The notes: a model not told the origin generated them from the sequence alone. A DNA stretch of 50,396 nucleotides from a gamma proteobacterium L18 (GCA_000497835.1 KI547165.1:381603-431998); one strand, 5' to 3'. Positions 41,635-50,258 are shown, counted from the first letter of the stretch. A program made the numbers and translations.

Positions 41635-42936
41635 GTGCCCCGCCACGTGTTGACCATGGCGTGCGCCAGTGCGCTGAGCCTGTTGAGCGTGTTTCTGGTG
41701 GATATCCTCACCCTGGTCTACGTCTCGCGCCTGCACGACCCCAGCCTGCTGGCCGCGGTAGGCCTGGGCAAGACGCTGCTGTTCGTCAACGGCGCGTTCG
41801 TCTCCGGCGTGGTCATTGCCGCCGGCGCGGTGCTGTCCGAGCGCATCGGCAAGCACGCCAGCCAGCGCCTGGCACGCTGGGTCACGCATCTGCTGATCAT
41901 GGCCGCCGCCGTCGCGGCGTTGGTCGCCGGGCTGGAATTTGCCTGCATGGGGCCACTGAGCCGCTGGCTGGGGGCGGATGCTGCGGCCTATCACGCAGCC
42001 CGCTGGTTTGTCTGGCTGACGCTGCTGGCCAGCGTGCCCACCGCCGCGTTGCAGATGTGTGCGCAGCTGCTCAGGTCCCAAGGCCAGGGCCGCCTGGCAT
42101 TGATGGTGCTGCTGGCCGGCTCGGCCACCCTGGCGGTTGCCGACCCACTGTTCATTTTCGTGTTCAACCTGGGCGTGGTGGGCGCCGGGCTGTCCTGCGG
42201 GTTATCCGCGCTGGTTGCGTTGGCCGTGGGCCTGGTGCTGGTTCAGCGCCATATCGGCCTGTCCGCGCGCTTTAATCCGAAGCTGCTGCGCCTGCATGCC
42301 TCCCGCGTCTCGCGTATTGCGCTGCCCGCCATGCTCGCCAACCTGGCCATGCCCGTCGGCATCACCTACCTGATGATCACCCTGGCCGGGCAGGGCGCCT
42401 CGGCGCTGGCCGGCATGGCGGTGGTGGACCGCGTGCTGCAACTGGCCTACTGCGCCTTCTTCGCCCTGCCCACGGCCCTGGTGCCCATCATCGCCCAGAA
42501 CCTGGGCGCCGGCCGCACCGACCGCGCCCGCCAGGCCATCGCCTTTACAGGCCAGCTGGTGGTCCTCTATGGTGTGGCGCTATGGCTGGCGTTGCTGGTG
42601 GCAGGCCCCGGCATTGCCGACTACTTCCAGCTCACCGACACCGGCCGCTCGATGTTCCTGGCCTTCAGCCATTTCGGCGCGGGGCTGTGGATCATCTTCG
42701 GCCTGGACTTCGTCGCCCAGTCGCTGTTCCTCACCCTGGACCGGGCCTGGTGGGTGCCCACCTTCGGCTGGTTGCGCGGTACGTTGGGCTCCATCCCGTT
42801 CGTCTACGTGGGTGCTCATTGGTATGGCGGCACTGGCGCCCTGGTAGGCATGTGGAGCGGCAATGCGCTGGTGGCGCTGCTGGCCATCGCCACCGCCATG
42901 GGCGTAGCCCGGCGCTACGGGCGCCAGCGACCTTAA
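41635..42936 (+). CDS. MATE family multidrug/Na+-coupled exporter
   Basis: The protein has 433 residues with 12 predicted helices in two related halves, the MATE pattern. Landmarks are VLTMACASALSLLSVFLVDI, then LLRSQGQGRLALMVLLAGSA and ALPTALVPIIAQNLGAGRTD. The only usable start is the GTG at 41635, with AAGG just upstream. The preceding in-frame codons read RFTEGS, which looks like the normal continuation of MATE N-termini. They run back to a stop at 41572 without any ATG, GTG or TTG, so the N-terminus is uncertain (see findings). A TetR gene follows 20 bases later. Confidence 0.87.
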   Translation: MPRHVLTMACASALSLLSVFLVDILTLVYVSRLHDPSLLAAVGLGKTLLFVNGAFVSGVVIAAGAVLSERIGKHASQRLARWVTHLLIMAAAVAALVAGLEFACMGPLSRWLGADAAAYHAARWFVWLTLLASVPTAALQMCAQLLRSQGQGRLALMVLLAGSATLAVADPLFIFVFNLGVVGAGLSCGLSALVALAVGLVLVQRHIGLSARFNPKLLRLHASRVSRIALPAMLANLAMPVGITYLMITLAGQGASALAGMAVVDRVLQLAYCAFFALPTALVPIIAQNLGAGRTDRARQAIAFTGQLVVLYGVALWLALLVAGPGIADYFQLTDTGRSMFLAFSHFGAGLWIIFGLDFVAQSLFLTLDRAWWVPTFGWLRGTLGSIPFVYVGAHWYGGTGALVGMWSGNALVALLAIATAMGVARRYGRQRP

Positions 42937-42956
42937 TTCACAGCAAGCGGATGTTT

Positions 42957-43619
42957 ATGTCAGTCACGGATACCCCACACGAAGCGGCACAGCCGCCAGC
43001 CCCCAAGCGACGCCGCGCCCCCAAGGGCGAGATGCGCCGCATGGCGTTGCTGGACGCGGCCACGCAAGTGTTCGCCAGGGATGGCTACCAGAACGCGTCG
43101 ATGCGCGATGTCGCCGATATCGCCGGCATCACCACGGTGGGCCTGTTGCATCACTTCCCCAACAAGGTGGCACTGCTCAAGGCGCTGCTGGACCGTCGCG
43201 ATCAGCGCGTGGTGGAGCGTTTTGGCGAACTCGACATGGCGCCCACGCTGGAAGGCTTCCTGCGGTTTCTGCGCATGAGCATGGGGTTCAGTGTGGAAGA
43301 TGCCAGCGAGTGCCAGGCCGCCCTGATGATCAACGTCGAGAGCCTGTCGGACAAGCATCCGGCGTTCCCGTGGTATCAGGAGAAGTTCGAGGTGGTGCAC
43401 GGCCATGCCCAGGCGCACCTGGCGTCACTGGTGGCCAGCGGTGCGATTCGCGCCGACGTCAACATCAAGGCCATGGCCCTGGAGTTGTTCTCGGTGATGG
43501 ATGGCTTGCAGATCCAGTGGCTCAGGGGCCGGGACAGCGTCGACGTGATGCAGGTGTTCGAGCTGTACCTGGGGCGCCTGGCCAAGGATTTGAGGGCGGA
43601 TGAACAGGCTCATCCCTGA
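42957..43619 (+). CDS. TetR family regulator downstream of the MATE exporter
   Basis: The protein has 220 residues from the ATG at 42957; an ATG two codons earlier is equally possible. After a basic Pro-rich lead (PPAPKRRRAPKGEMRR) comes the DNA-binding domain: ALLDAATQVFARDGYQNASM, then RDVADIAGITTVGLLHHFPN. The effector domain includes SLSDKHPAFPWYQEKFE. It is in the same direction as the exporter with a 20-bp gap, so the two are probably co-transcribed, and the regulator may control its own operon. It converges on the GH3 gene with 15 bp between the stops. Confidence 0.88.
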   Translation: MSVTDTPHEAAQPPAPKRRRAPKGEMRRMALLDAATQVFARDGYQNASMRDVADIAGITTVGLLHHFPNKVALLKALLDRRDQRVVERFGELDMAPTLEGFLRFLRMSMGFSVEDASECQAALMINVESLSDKHPAFPWYQEKFEVVHGHAQAHLASLVASGAIRADVNIKAMALELFSVMDGLQIQWLRGRDSVDVMQVFELYLGRLAKDLRADEQAHP

Positions 43620-43634
43620 GCCTGGTCGCACCGT

Positions 43635-46340
43635 TTAGTAGGTCTGCGAAGTCGAGACCTGGACGGCTTTCTGTACCGGCGCGGGCAGCGGGTTGCTGTC
43701 GCGGGTGGTCAGTTGCTCGGCGTACAGCGTGGTCAGGGTCTGGCTCAGCGCCAGGTCAGCGGAGCTGGTGCCCACACGGATCTTGTACTTGCCGGCATCG
43801 ACGTTCCAGCTGTCGGTGTTTTCCACGTAGTAGGCCAGCGAGCGCGAGTCGATCGGGATGCTCACGGTCTTGCTCTGGCCCGCCTTCAGGTACACCTTGG
43901 TGAAGCCCTTCAGCTCTTTGATCGGGCGGTCCACGGCCGGGTTCACCGGTTGCACGTACAGCTGCGCCACTTCATAACCAGCCTTGCTGCCGGTGTTGGT
44001 CACGGTGAACTTGACGTTCACGGTGCTGCCCGGGGTCAGCACATTGCTGGACAGTTTCAGGTCGCTGTAGCCGAAGGTGGTGTACGACAGACCGAAACCG
44101 AACGGGTAGAGCGGCTTGGTGTTGTTCTTGTCATACGCACGGTAGCCCAGGTACAGGCCTTCGCTGTAGGTCATCTCGGTCAGCGCGTTGTCGCCACGGT
44201 ACTGCGCCGGGTCCGGGTAGGATGCGTAGCTGGCGTTGTCCTCGATCTTCTTGTCGACGGTGATCGGCAGTTTGCCCGACGGGTTGACCTTGCCATACAG
44301 GATCTCGGCCAGTGCTTGGCCGCCTTGCTGGCCTGGCAGCCAGGCTTCAACGGTGGCGCCGACTTTCTTGGCCCATGGCTGCATGTTGGCGATGCCGCCG
44401 CCGTGCATCACCACGACCGTGTTCGGGTTGGCCTTGGCCACCTGGGTGATCAGGTCGGCCTGCTGGTCGGGCAGGTCGAAGCCATGGTCGCTGCCTTCGC
44501 CTTCGTTTTCGTAGTTGGTGCCCACGGCTACCACGACAGCGTCGTAGTTGGCCAGGTCGGCCGGTGCGCGCATCGCCGCCCAGCTCATCTGCACGCCAGC
44601 CAGGCCGCCCAGGGCCGGGGTGAAGTTGCCCGCGGTGCGCTGGTATTCAAGCTTGACGGTGTAGGACTTGCCCGCGGTCAGCGAAGCGGTCTGGCCGGAG
44701 GTGACCAGGGCGTTGACCACGTCCGAGGAGTACGCCACGCCGTCGCTCTGCAGCACCAACTGATCGTTCACCCACAGTTTGTACGGGCCGTCGGCACGCA
44801 CCTTGAACACCTGCGGGCCGCTGATGGTCGGCTTGATCACGCTGGTGAAGCGCGCCGAGAAGGCGCCGGCCGTAGGGCTGAAACCGGACACGGCGGTGGT
44901 GCCGGCGTCGGTGACGTTGGTGCCGGTGGTCCAGTTCAGGTTCACGCCCGGTTCAACGCGGGTCAGCGCCGGGTCACCGGAGAACGTGGTGTTGCTGTAG
45001 TACTCGGCTTTCACGCCGGTGTTGCTGATGCTGCTCTTGCCGCTGGTGCTGGTGGACGGCTGGTACCACACCGACGCCTTGGGGTTCAGGCTCAGGGCGG
45101 GCAGGTAGGTCACGTTGCTGGCGCTCGACGCCAGTTGCTGCAGGCCGCTGAGCTCGGTGACGTAGCTGTCGGGCGGCGAGTTGGCGGTGCCGAACGGCGA
45201 GCCTGGCGCCTGAAGGGCCCAGTCACCGATCACGGCGATCTTGGCGGTCTTGGCCAGCGGCAGCAGCGGGGCGCCGGCACTGGTGTTTTCGTTGCGCAGC
45301 AGCACCATGGCTTCACGCGCCGCGTCCAGCGCTGCGGTGGTGCCGTATTCGGTGTGCACCAGGGTCTGGGCGGTGTTCATGTGCTCCTGGCGGTCATAGC
45401 TGACCACGGCGCGCAGGTTGCGCTTGACCTTGTCGTCGATGACGTTCTGGGTCAGCTGGCCGCTCCACAGGTACGGCATCAGGTTGGCTTCGGTGAACTG
45501 CAGGCCCGACGGCATGTCCAGGTCGGTACCGGCCCAGGCGCCCTTGAAAGCGTCGTGGATGGCGTTGAAGTCACTGATGACGCTGCCCTGATAGCCCCAT
45601 TCACCCTTGAGGATCTCGGTGATCAGGTGATGGTTCTCGCAGGCGTAGTCGCCATTGATCTTGTTGAAGCCGCACATGATGGTGGCGACGTTGGCGTTCT
45701 TGACCAGCGACTCGAAGCCGGGCAGGTACAGTTCGCGCAGGGTGCGCTCGTCGACTTTCACGTTCAGCGACTGGCGGTTGGCTTCCTGCTCGTTGGCCAG
45801 GAAGTGCTTGCCGCTGGCCTGGATGCCTTGCGCCTGGATGGCATTGACCACGGCCGGGGCCAGCACGGCGCCCAGGAACGGGTCCTCACCGCTCATGTAC
45901 TCGGCGGCGCGGCCACCGTAGGGGGTGCGGTACAGGTTGACGCCCGGCGACAGCATTTGCTGGGCGCCGGCGATGCGCGTCTCATAAGCAATGGCCAGGC
46001 CGAATTCCTTGGCGCGGTTGATGCTCCAGGTGGCCGCCAAGGCAGACTGCGATGGGTACTGCGCACCGAAAGTGGCGTTGTTGACGTGCACGCCCATGGA
46101 CGAGTCGTACGCCAGGGTGCCCTGGATGCCCCAGTTGAGCAGCGGCGGGATCATGTGACCGTCGTCAACGCGGGTGAAGTTGATCTTCTGCGAGGTGCTC
46201 ATGTTGTCGAGGATCGAGCTGACCCGCGCTTCCACCGCATTGCCGGTGGCCGGGGTGACCTCGGCCAGCGCCAGGTTCGCCTGGGCTACGCCGAAGGCCA
46301 GCAGGCTCAGGCCCAGGGCGTGTTTGATGACCATGCTCAT
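43635..46340 (-). CDS. secreted GH3 beta-glucosidase with PA14 insert
   Basis: The protein has 901 residues. Signal peptide: ALGLSLLAFGVAQANLALAE. The GH3 barrel runs to about 340, with KHF (178-180) and the nucleophile Asp257 in VISDFNAIHD. The second GH3 domain carries a PA14 carbohydrate-binding insert (about 443-590), then GTNYENEGEGSDHGFDLPDQ with the acid/base region, and an FN3-like C-terminal domain (about 780-880). It hydrolyses beta-linked glucosides or xylosides outside the cytoplasm. AGGAG precedes the ATG by eight bases, and the start overlaps the stop of the small upstream gene (ATGA). The divergent type II secretion operon is a possible export route. Confidence 0.92.
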   Translation of the reverse strand: MSMVIKHALGLSLLAFGVAQANLALAEVTPATGNAVEARVSSILDNMSTSQKINFTRVDDGHMIPPLLNWGIQGTLAYDSSMGVHVNNATFGAQYPSQSALAATWSINRAKEFGLAIAYETRIAGAQQMLSPGVNLYRTPYGGRAAEYMSGEDPFLGAVLAPAVVNAIQAQGIQASGKHFLANEQEANRQSLNVKVDERTLRELYLPGFESLVKNANVATIMCGFNKINGDYACENHHLITEILKGEWGYQGSVISDFNAIHDAFKGAWAGTDLDMPSGLQFTEANLMPYLWSGQLTQNVIDDKVKRNLRAVVSYDRQEHMNTAQTLVHTEYGTTAALDAAREAMVLLRNENTSAGAPLLPLAKTAKIAVIGDWALQAPGSPFGTANSPPDSYVTELSGLQQLASSASNVTYLPALSLNPKASVWYQPSTSTSGKSSISNTGVKAEYYSNTTFSGDPALTRVEPGVNLNWTTGTNVTDAGTTAVSGFSPTAGAFSARFTSVIKPTISGPQVFKVRADGPYKLWVNDQLVLQSDGVAYSSDVVNALVTSGQTASLTAGKSYTVKLEYQRTAGNFTPALGGLAGVQMSWAAMRAPADLANYDAVVVAVGTNYENEGEGSDHGFDLPDQQADLITQVAKANPNTVVVMHGGGIANMQPWAKKVGATVEAWLPGQQGGQALAEILYGKVNPSGKLPITVDKKIEDNASYASYPDPAQYRGDNALTEMTYSEGLYLGYRAYDKNNTKPLYPFGFGLSYTTFGYSDLKLSSNVLTPGSTVNVKFTVTNTGSKAGYEVAQLYVQPVNPAVDRPIKELKGFTKVYLKAGQSKTVSIPIDSRSLAYYVENTDSWNVDAGKYKIRVGTSSADLALSQTLTTLYAEQLTTRDSNPLPAPVQKAVQVSTSQTY

Positions 46341-46591
46341 TGTTGCTGCTCCTGGCTGGGGGCGTCGTCGGTCTGCACCGGGGCGTCTTGCACCGAGGCT
46401 TGGTTGGTGCCTGTGCTTTTGCTCACGTTGGCAACGCCGGACAGTTGGTCGCGCTTGGCTTCCATCTGTTCGCGAAGTTGCTCGTGGCTATTGGTAGTGG
46501 CCGACGTGGAAGTTGAATCCGCCGCCAGTGCGCAAAAACTCTGGGCGCACAGAAGCAGAGTGCCCATAACGGGCAACATGAGTCGATTCAT
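46337..46591 (-). CDS. small secreted protein co-translated with the GH3 enzyme
   Basis: The protein has 84 residues: a signal peptide (MLPVMGTLLLCAQSFCALAA) and then a short polar, mostly disordered mature part with a helical stretch EQLREQMEAKRDQLSG and a Gln-rich end. Its stop overlaps the GH3 start by four bases, so the two are translationally coupled. I do not recognise a family. It could be a secretion aid, chaperone or lectin-like partner of the enzyme, or only a leader cistron. The ATG has a weak GAGA ribosome-binding site. Confidence 0.72.
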   Translation of the reverse strand: MNRLMLPVMGTLLLCAQSFCALAADSTSTSATTNSHEQLREQMEAKRDQLSGVANVSKSTGTNQASVQDAPVQTDDAPSQEQQQ

Positions 46592-46718
46592 CGATTCATT
46601 CTCGATTAAAGGTTAAATGATGGCACTTTGATTGCGACACAAAGTTGCGTCGATGTGTAAGTCCAGATGATGCCTTTAAAAGTTCAATGTTCGCAAAGAT
46701 ATTTTTACGAACGGTTGG

Positions 46719-46752
46719 AAAGGTCGAGAAAAACCGACGCGCGACCTTTTTT
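46719..46752 (+). terminator. hairpin followed by T-run
   Basis: AAAGGTCG pairs with CGACCTTT across a 15-base loop, followed by three more T residues. It looks like an intrinsic terminator on the plus strand, but no plus-strand gene precedes it, so it may act as an attenuator or as a leader structure for the leftward operon. Confidence 0.4.
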
Positions 46753-46883
46753 GATGCATGTGGTGCGAGGGCGTTTCACCAGATTTCATGACGATTATTC
46801 ATGTTTGGTTGCGTAAAAATGGCGTTTTATGGCGAAAAATACCCAATAAATCGAGTTTCTAAGCTATAAAACACCTGTTTGAT

Positions 46884-46905
46884 AAACCTAATTGCAGTTA
46901 GGTTT
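46884..46905. promoter_or_regulatory. perfect inverted repeat, possible operator
   Basis: AAACCTAA-N6-TTAGGTTT is a perfect 8-bp dyad in the divergent promoter region, 293 bp from the small secreted gene start and 131 bp from the gspE start. Confidence 0.4.
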
Positions 46906-47035
46906 TAGGTTCTGGTAAGCTGTGTCAGCGTTGAAAGTTACGCCCCGCTAGTTGAGCTTTGAACTTCTTCTGTAGTGCGTGCGGATAGCAAGATTCCTAT
47001 AAACCGATGACGAAAAGAGTGGCGATTTTTTTCGC

Positions 47036-48775
47036 GTGCTCATCGAGACCGTATTGTCCGAAGTATCAAGTTGGCGTAGCGGTGTGCAACTACCGACGCA
47101 AGTCGATATTTGCCAGTGGCTGGCCGAAAACACTGAAGTCAAAGTCGTTGATATCAACCGGGCGAGAAAACTGTGCCGGGCTGAAAGTGATAGCGACGAC
47201 GATATCCTGCGCACCCTGATCCGCCTCGGCGCCGTGCGCGATGAGGAAGTGGCCCAGGCGTGCGCCGCCTTGCTCGACGTCCCGCGCCTGGACCTGACCA
47301 CCCTGGTGTCGTCGACACCGCCGATGCTGGGCAGCGAACGTTTCCTGCGCCATCACGGCTTGGTGGTTCTGCAGGCCCACGACGCCCATATCGAGGTCGC
47401 CGCCAGCGCGCCGCTGTCGCGCTACGCGCTGGACGCCATGGCCTACTGCGCCCGCCGCCCGCTTTCCCTGGTGATTGCTACCGCCGATGAAGTCGACACC
47501 CTGATCGAACGCTTCCACGGCCAGGGCCGCAGCGCCATGGACGCCCTGATCGAATCGCTGGACGTGGACAGCGACCCGCAGGACGACATTGAGCACCTCA
47601 AGGACCTGGCCAGCGAAGCGCCGGTGATCCGCCTGGTCAACATGATCCTGCAGAAGGCCGTGGAGCAGCGCGCCTCTGACGTGCACGTGGAACCCTTCGA
47701 AGACCAGTTGCAGGTACGCTACCGCATCGACGGCCTGCTGGTGAACGGCGAAGCACCGCCGTCCAGCCACGCCGCCGCGGTCATTTCGCGCCTGAAGATC
47801 ATGGCCCGCCTGGACATTGCCGAGCGCCGCCTGCCCCAGGACGGGCGCATCATGCTGCGCATCCAGGGCAAGGAACTGGACTTGCGCGTGTCCACCGTGC
47901 CCACCAGCTTCGGCGAATCGGTGGTGATGCGCTTGCTGGACCGCCAGACCGTCAGCTTCGATTTCCCCACCTTGGGCATCGACGGCCCGCGCCTTAATAC
48001 CCTGATTGACCTGCTGGAACGGCCCCACGGCATTCTGCTGGTGACTGGGCCCACCGGTTCCGGCAAAACCACCACGCTGTACACCGCGTTGTCGCGGCTC
48101 AACACCGCCGTGCGAAAGATCATCACCGTGGAAGACCCGGTGGAATACCAGCTGGCGGGCATCAACCAGATCCAGGTCAAGCCTGCCATTGGCCTGGACT
48201 TCCCCACGGCGCTGCGCTCCATCGTGCGCCAGGACCCGGACGTGATCATGATCGGCGAGATGCGCGACCTGGAAACCTGCCGCATCGCCATTCAGTCCTC
48301 GCTCACCGGTCACCTAGTGCTGTCCACGCTGCACACCAACAGCGCCGCAGCCAGTATCACCCGCCTGCTGGACATGGGCGTTGAGCATTACCTGATTGCG
48401 TCCACCCTGCAGGGCATTCTGGCCCAGCGCCTGGTGCGACGGCTGGACCCGGCCACGCGCGTGGCGTTTGAAGCGCCGCCCGACCTGATCACCCGCTACC
48501 GCCTGGACCAGTACACCGACCAGCGTCCGATCATGCTGTACCGCCCCGCCGAGGACAGCCCCGGCGGCGGTTATCACGGCCGCAGCGCCATTACCGAACT
48601 GCTGGTGATGAATGAGGAGCTGCGCGGTTTGCTGATGGGCCAGGCCGATGCGGCCACCCTGGAAGCGGCGGCGCGACGCAATGGTCTGGTGACCTTGTTC
48701 GAAGACGGTTTGCGGCAGGCGCTGGCGGGTATTACCTCGCTTGAGGAAGTATTGCGGGTGGCGCGCGATGGCTGA
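47036..48775 (+). CDS. gspE: type II secretion ATPase GspE
   Basis: The protein has 579 residues as annotated from a GTG at 47036. N-terminal N1E-like region to about 165; then the Asp-box-type DVHVEPFEDQLQVRYRIDGL, Walker A GPTGSGKTTT (338-347), Walker B region PDVIMIGEMRDLETCRIAIQ and LVLSTLHTNSAAASITRLLD. It powers pseudopilus assembly from the inner face of the inner membrane. The usual two CxxC pairs of the C-terminal zinc module are missing; that segment (after QRLVRRLDP) contains no Cys. No good ribosome-binding site precedes the GTG, so the N-terminus is uncertain. gspF overlaps its end by eight bases. Confidence 0.92.
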   Translation: MLIETVLSEVSSWRSGVQLPTQVDICQWLAENTEVKVVDINRARKLCRAESDSDDDILRTLIRLGAVRDEEVAQACAALLDVPRLDLTTLVSSTPPMLGSERFLRHHGLVVLQAHDAHIEVAASAPLSRYALDAMAYCARRPLSLVIATADEVDTLIERFHGQGRSAMDALIESLDVDSDPQDDIEHLKDLASEAPVIRLVNMILQKAVEQRASDVHVEPFEDQLQVRYRIDGLLVNGEAPPSSHAAAVISRLKIMARLDIAERRLPQDGRIMLRIQGKELDLRVSTVPTSFGESVVMRLLDRQTVSFDFPTLGIDGPRLNTLIDLLERPHGILLVTGPTGSGKTTTLYTALSRLNTAVRKIITVEDPVEYQLAGINQIQVKPAIGLDFPTALRSIVRQDPDVIMIGEMRDLETCRIAIQSSLTGHLVLSTLHTNSAAASITRLLDMGVEHYLIASTLQGILAQRLVRRLDPATRVAFEAPPDLITRYRLDQYTDQRPIMLYRPAEDSPGGGYHGRSAITELLVMNEELRGLLMGQADAATLEAAARRNGLVTLFEDGLRQALAGITSLEEVLRVARDG

Positions 48776-50246
48776 GTTTCGTTACCGGGCATTGACGGTG
48801 GCTGGCGAGAGCGAGCAGGGCAACGTGCAGGCCGGTGACCAGCAGGCGGCCGTGGCTGTATTGCAAAAGCGTGGGCTGCTGGTATTGCAGGTGGACGCCA
48901 TGGGCGGGGCTGGCCTGCGCCGGGCGCTGAACCGCAGCGCGTTGAATGGCGCGGCTTTGGTCAGTTTCACTCAGCAACTGGCCACCTTGCTGGGCGCCGG
49001 CCAGCCGCTGGAACGCTCGCTGGGCATCCTGCTGAAACAAACCCATGAGGCCAAACCGCGCGCCTTGATCGAGCGCATCCGCGAACAGGTCAAGGCCGGC
49101 AAGCCGCTGTCCCAGGCGCTGGAAGAAGAGGGCGGTCAGTTCTCCACGCTGTACATCAGCATGGTCCGTGCGGGCGAGGCGGGCGGCGCTTTGGAGAACA
49201 CTTTAAGGCAACTCAGCGATTACCTCGAACGCAGCCAGACCCTGCGCGGCGAGGTGATCAACGCGCTGATCTACCCGGCGTTCCTGGTGGTCGGCGTGCT
49301 CGGCTCGCTGGCCCTGCTGCTGGCCTACGTGGTGCCGCAATTCGTGCCCATTTTTCGCGACCTGGGCGTGCCGATCCCGCTGATTACCCAAGTCATTCTG
49401 GCCATGGGCGAGTTCCTCAGCGCCTGGGGTTTGCTGGTGCTGGCCGCGATCATCGTATCGATCTGGGGCACTGCCATCGCCCTGCGCGATCTGGCCCGCC
49501 GCCAGCGCAACGACCTGCGCCTGCTGAAGATCAAGATCATTGGCCCGCTGCTGCAACGCATCGAAGCCGCCCGCCTGGCGCGCACCCTGGGCACCTTGCT
49601 GAGTAACGGCGTGGCGCTGTTGCAGGCGCTGTTGATCGTGCGTCAGGTGTGCAGCAACCGCGCCATCGTCGCCCAAGTCCAACAGGCCACTGAATGGGTC
49701 AAGGGGGGCGGCACGTTAGCTACCGGGTTGAGCCAAGCGCTCACGCCGGACTTCGGTGGCGGCGAGGCCGGTGGCAGCAGGTCTGGCGGTAGTGGGTCTG
49801 GTGGGATTGGGGCTGGTGGGAGCGGGCTCTGCCCGCGAACGGCTCGACGCGGTGTGTCTGAAGAATCGCGAGATGGCCTTCGCGGGCAGAGCCCGCTCCC
49901 ACAAGACCGACTCTCACAGGACCGACTCCCACAAGGCCTGCTTGCCCACGTTCCACACTCACAAGGCCTGCTTGCCCACGTTCCACACTCACAAGGCCCT
50001 GGCAGACGAAACCAGCCACTGCTGCCCGAACTGGCCATCCAGATGATCGACGTCGGCGAACAGGCCGGCGAGCTGGACGGCATGCTGCTGAAAGTCGCCG
50101 ACGTGTTCGACGTGGAAGCCAAGCGCGGCATCGACCGCATGCTCGCCGCCCTGGTACCCACGCTCACCGTGGTCATGGCCGTGATGGTCGCCGTGATCAT
50201 GCTCGCCATCATGCTGCCGCTGATGAGCCTTACCAGTAATATCTAA
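48768..50246 (+). CDS. gspF: type II secretion inner-membrane protein GspF with in-frame REP insertion
   Basis: The protein has 492 residues; the family is usually about 400. It starts MAEFRYRALTVAGESEQGNV (the GspF opening). The first cytoplasmic GspF domain is about 65-190 and membrane helices lie at about 170-190 and 220-240. The second domain runs to LSQALTP at 327 and resumes at LLPELAIQMIDVGEQAGELD (418 on). Between them lie about 90 extra residues: a Gly/Ser-rich run, a translated REP palindrome (SGLCPRTARRG...LRGQSPLPQ) and two copies of QGLLAHVPHS. The frame is kept through the insert, and the C-terminal helix is intact, so a full protein may still be made. Confidence 0.93.
   Translation: MAEFRYRALTVAGESEQGNVQAGDQQAAVAVLQKRGLLVLQVDAMGGAGLRRALNRSALNGAALVSFTQQLATLLGAGQPLERSLGILLKQTHEAKPRALIERIREQVKAGKPLSQALEEEGGQFSTLYISMVRAGEAGGALENTLRQLSDYLERSQTLRGEVINALIYPAFLVVGVLGSLALLLAYVVPQFVPIFRDLGVPIPLITQVILAMGEFLSAWGLLVLAAIIVSIWGTAIALRDLARRQRNDLRLLKIKIIGPLLQRIEAARLARTLGTLLSNGVALLQALLIVRQVCSNRAIVAQVQQATEWVKGGGTLATGLSQALTPDFGGGEAGGSRSGGSGSGGIGAGGSGLCPRTARRGVSEESRDGLRGQSPLPQDRLSQDRLPQGLLAHVPHSQGLLAHVPHSQGPGRRNQPLLPELAIQMIDVGEQAGELDGMLLKVADVFDVEAKRGIDRMLAALVPTLTVVMAVMVAVIMLAIMLPLMSLTSNI
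49816..49902. repeat. complete REP palindrome (type A) inside gspF
   Basis: GTGGGAGCGGGCTCTGCCCG plus CGAA pairs exactly with 49879-49902. It is the same element as at 22904-22990 and 38057-38143, and its 87 bases are exactly 29 codons. Confidence 0.92.
49931..49998 (+). repeat. tandem 30-bp repeat inside gspF
   Basis: Two identical 30-base units (49931-49960 and 49961-49990, starting ACAAGGCCTGCTTGCCCACG) are followed by the first eight bases of a third. The unit length preserves the reading frame. Related shorter repeats (GACCGACTCTCACAG/GACCGACTCCCACAAG) precede them. Confidence 0.92.
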
Positions 50247-50258
50247 AGGACAACACCC

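Larger units (their letters stand above)
46592..47035. other. AT-rich divergent promoter region between GH3 and gsp operons
   Basis: The 444 bases are much richer in A and T than the rest of the window. They hold a hairpin with a T-run (46719-46752) and a perfect 8-bp inverted repeat (46884-46905). Promoters of both divergent operons must lie here. I see no gene. Confidence 0.65.

Noticed and set aside
43713..46616. 967-codon open frame on the plus strand opposite the GH3 gene
   Set aside because: It is a mirror frame produced by G/C-ending codons. Its translation is His/Gly/Arg-rich without domains, while the minus strand encodes a complete GH3 enzyme.
49931..49998. tandem repeats in gspF considered as a CRISPR fragment
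   Set aside because: The 30-bp units are directly adjacent with no spacers, and there are no cas genes in the window.
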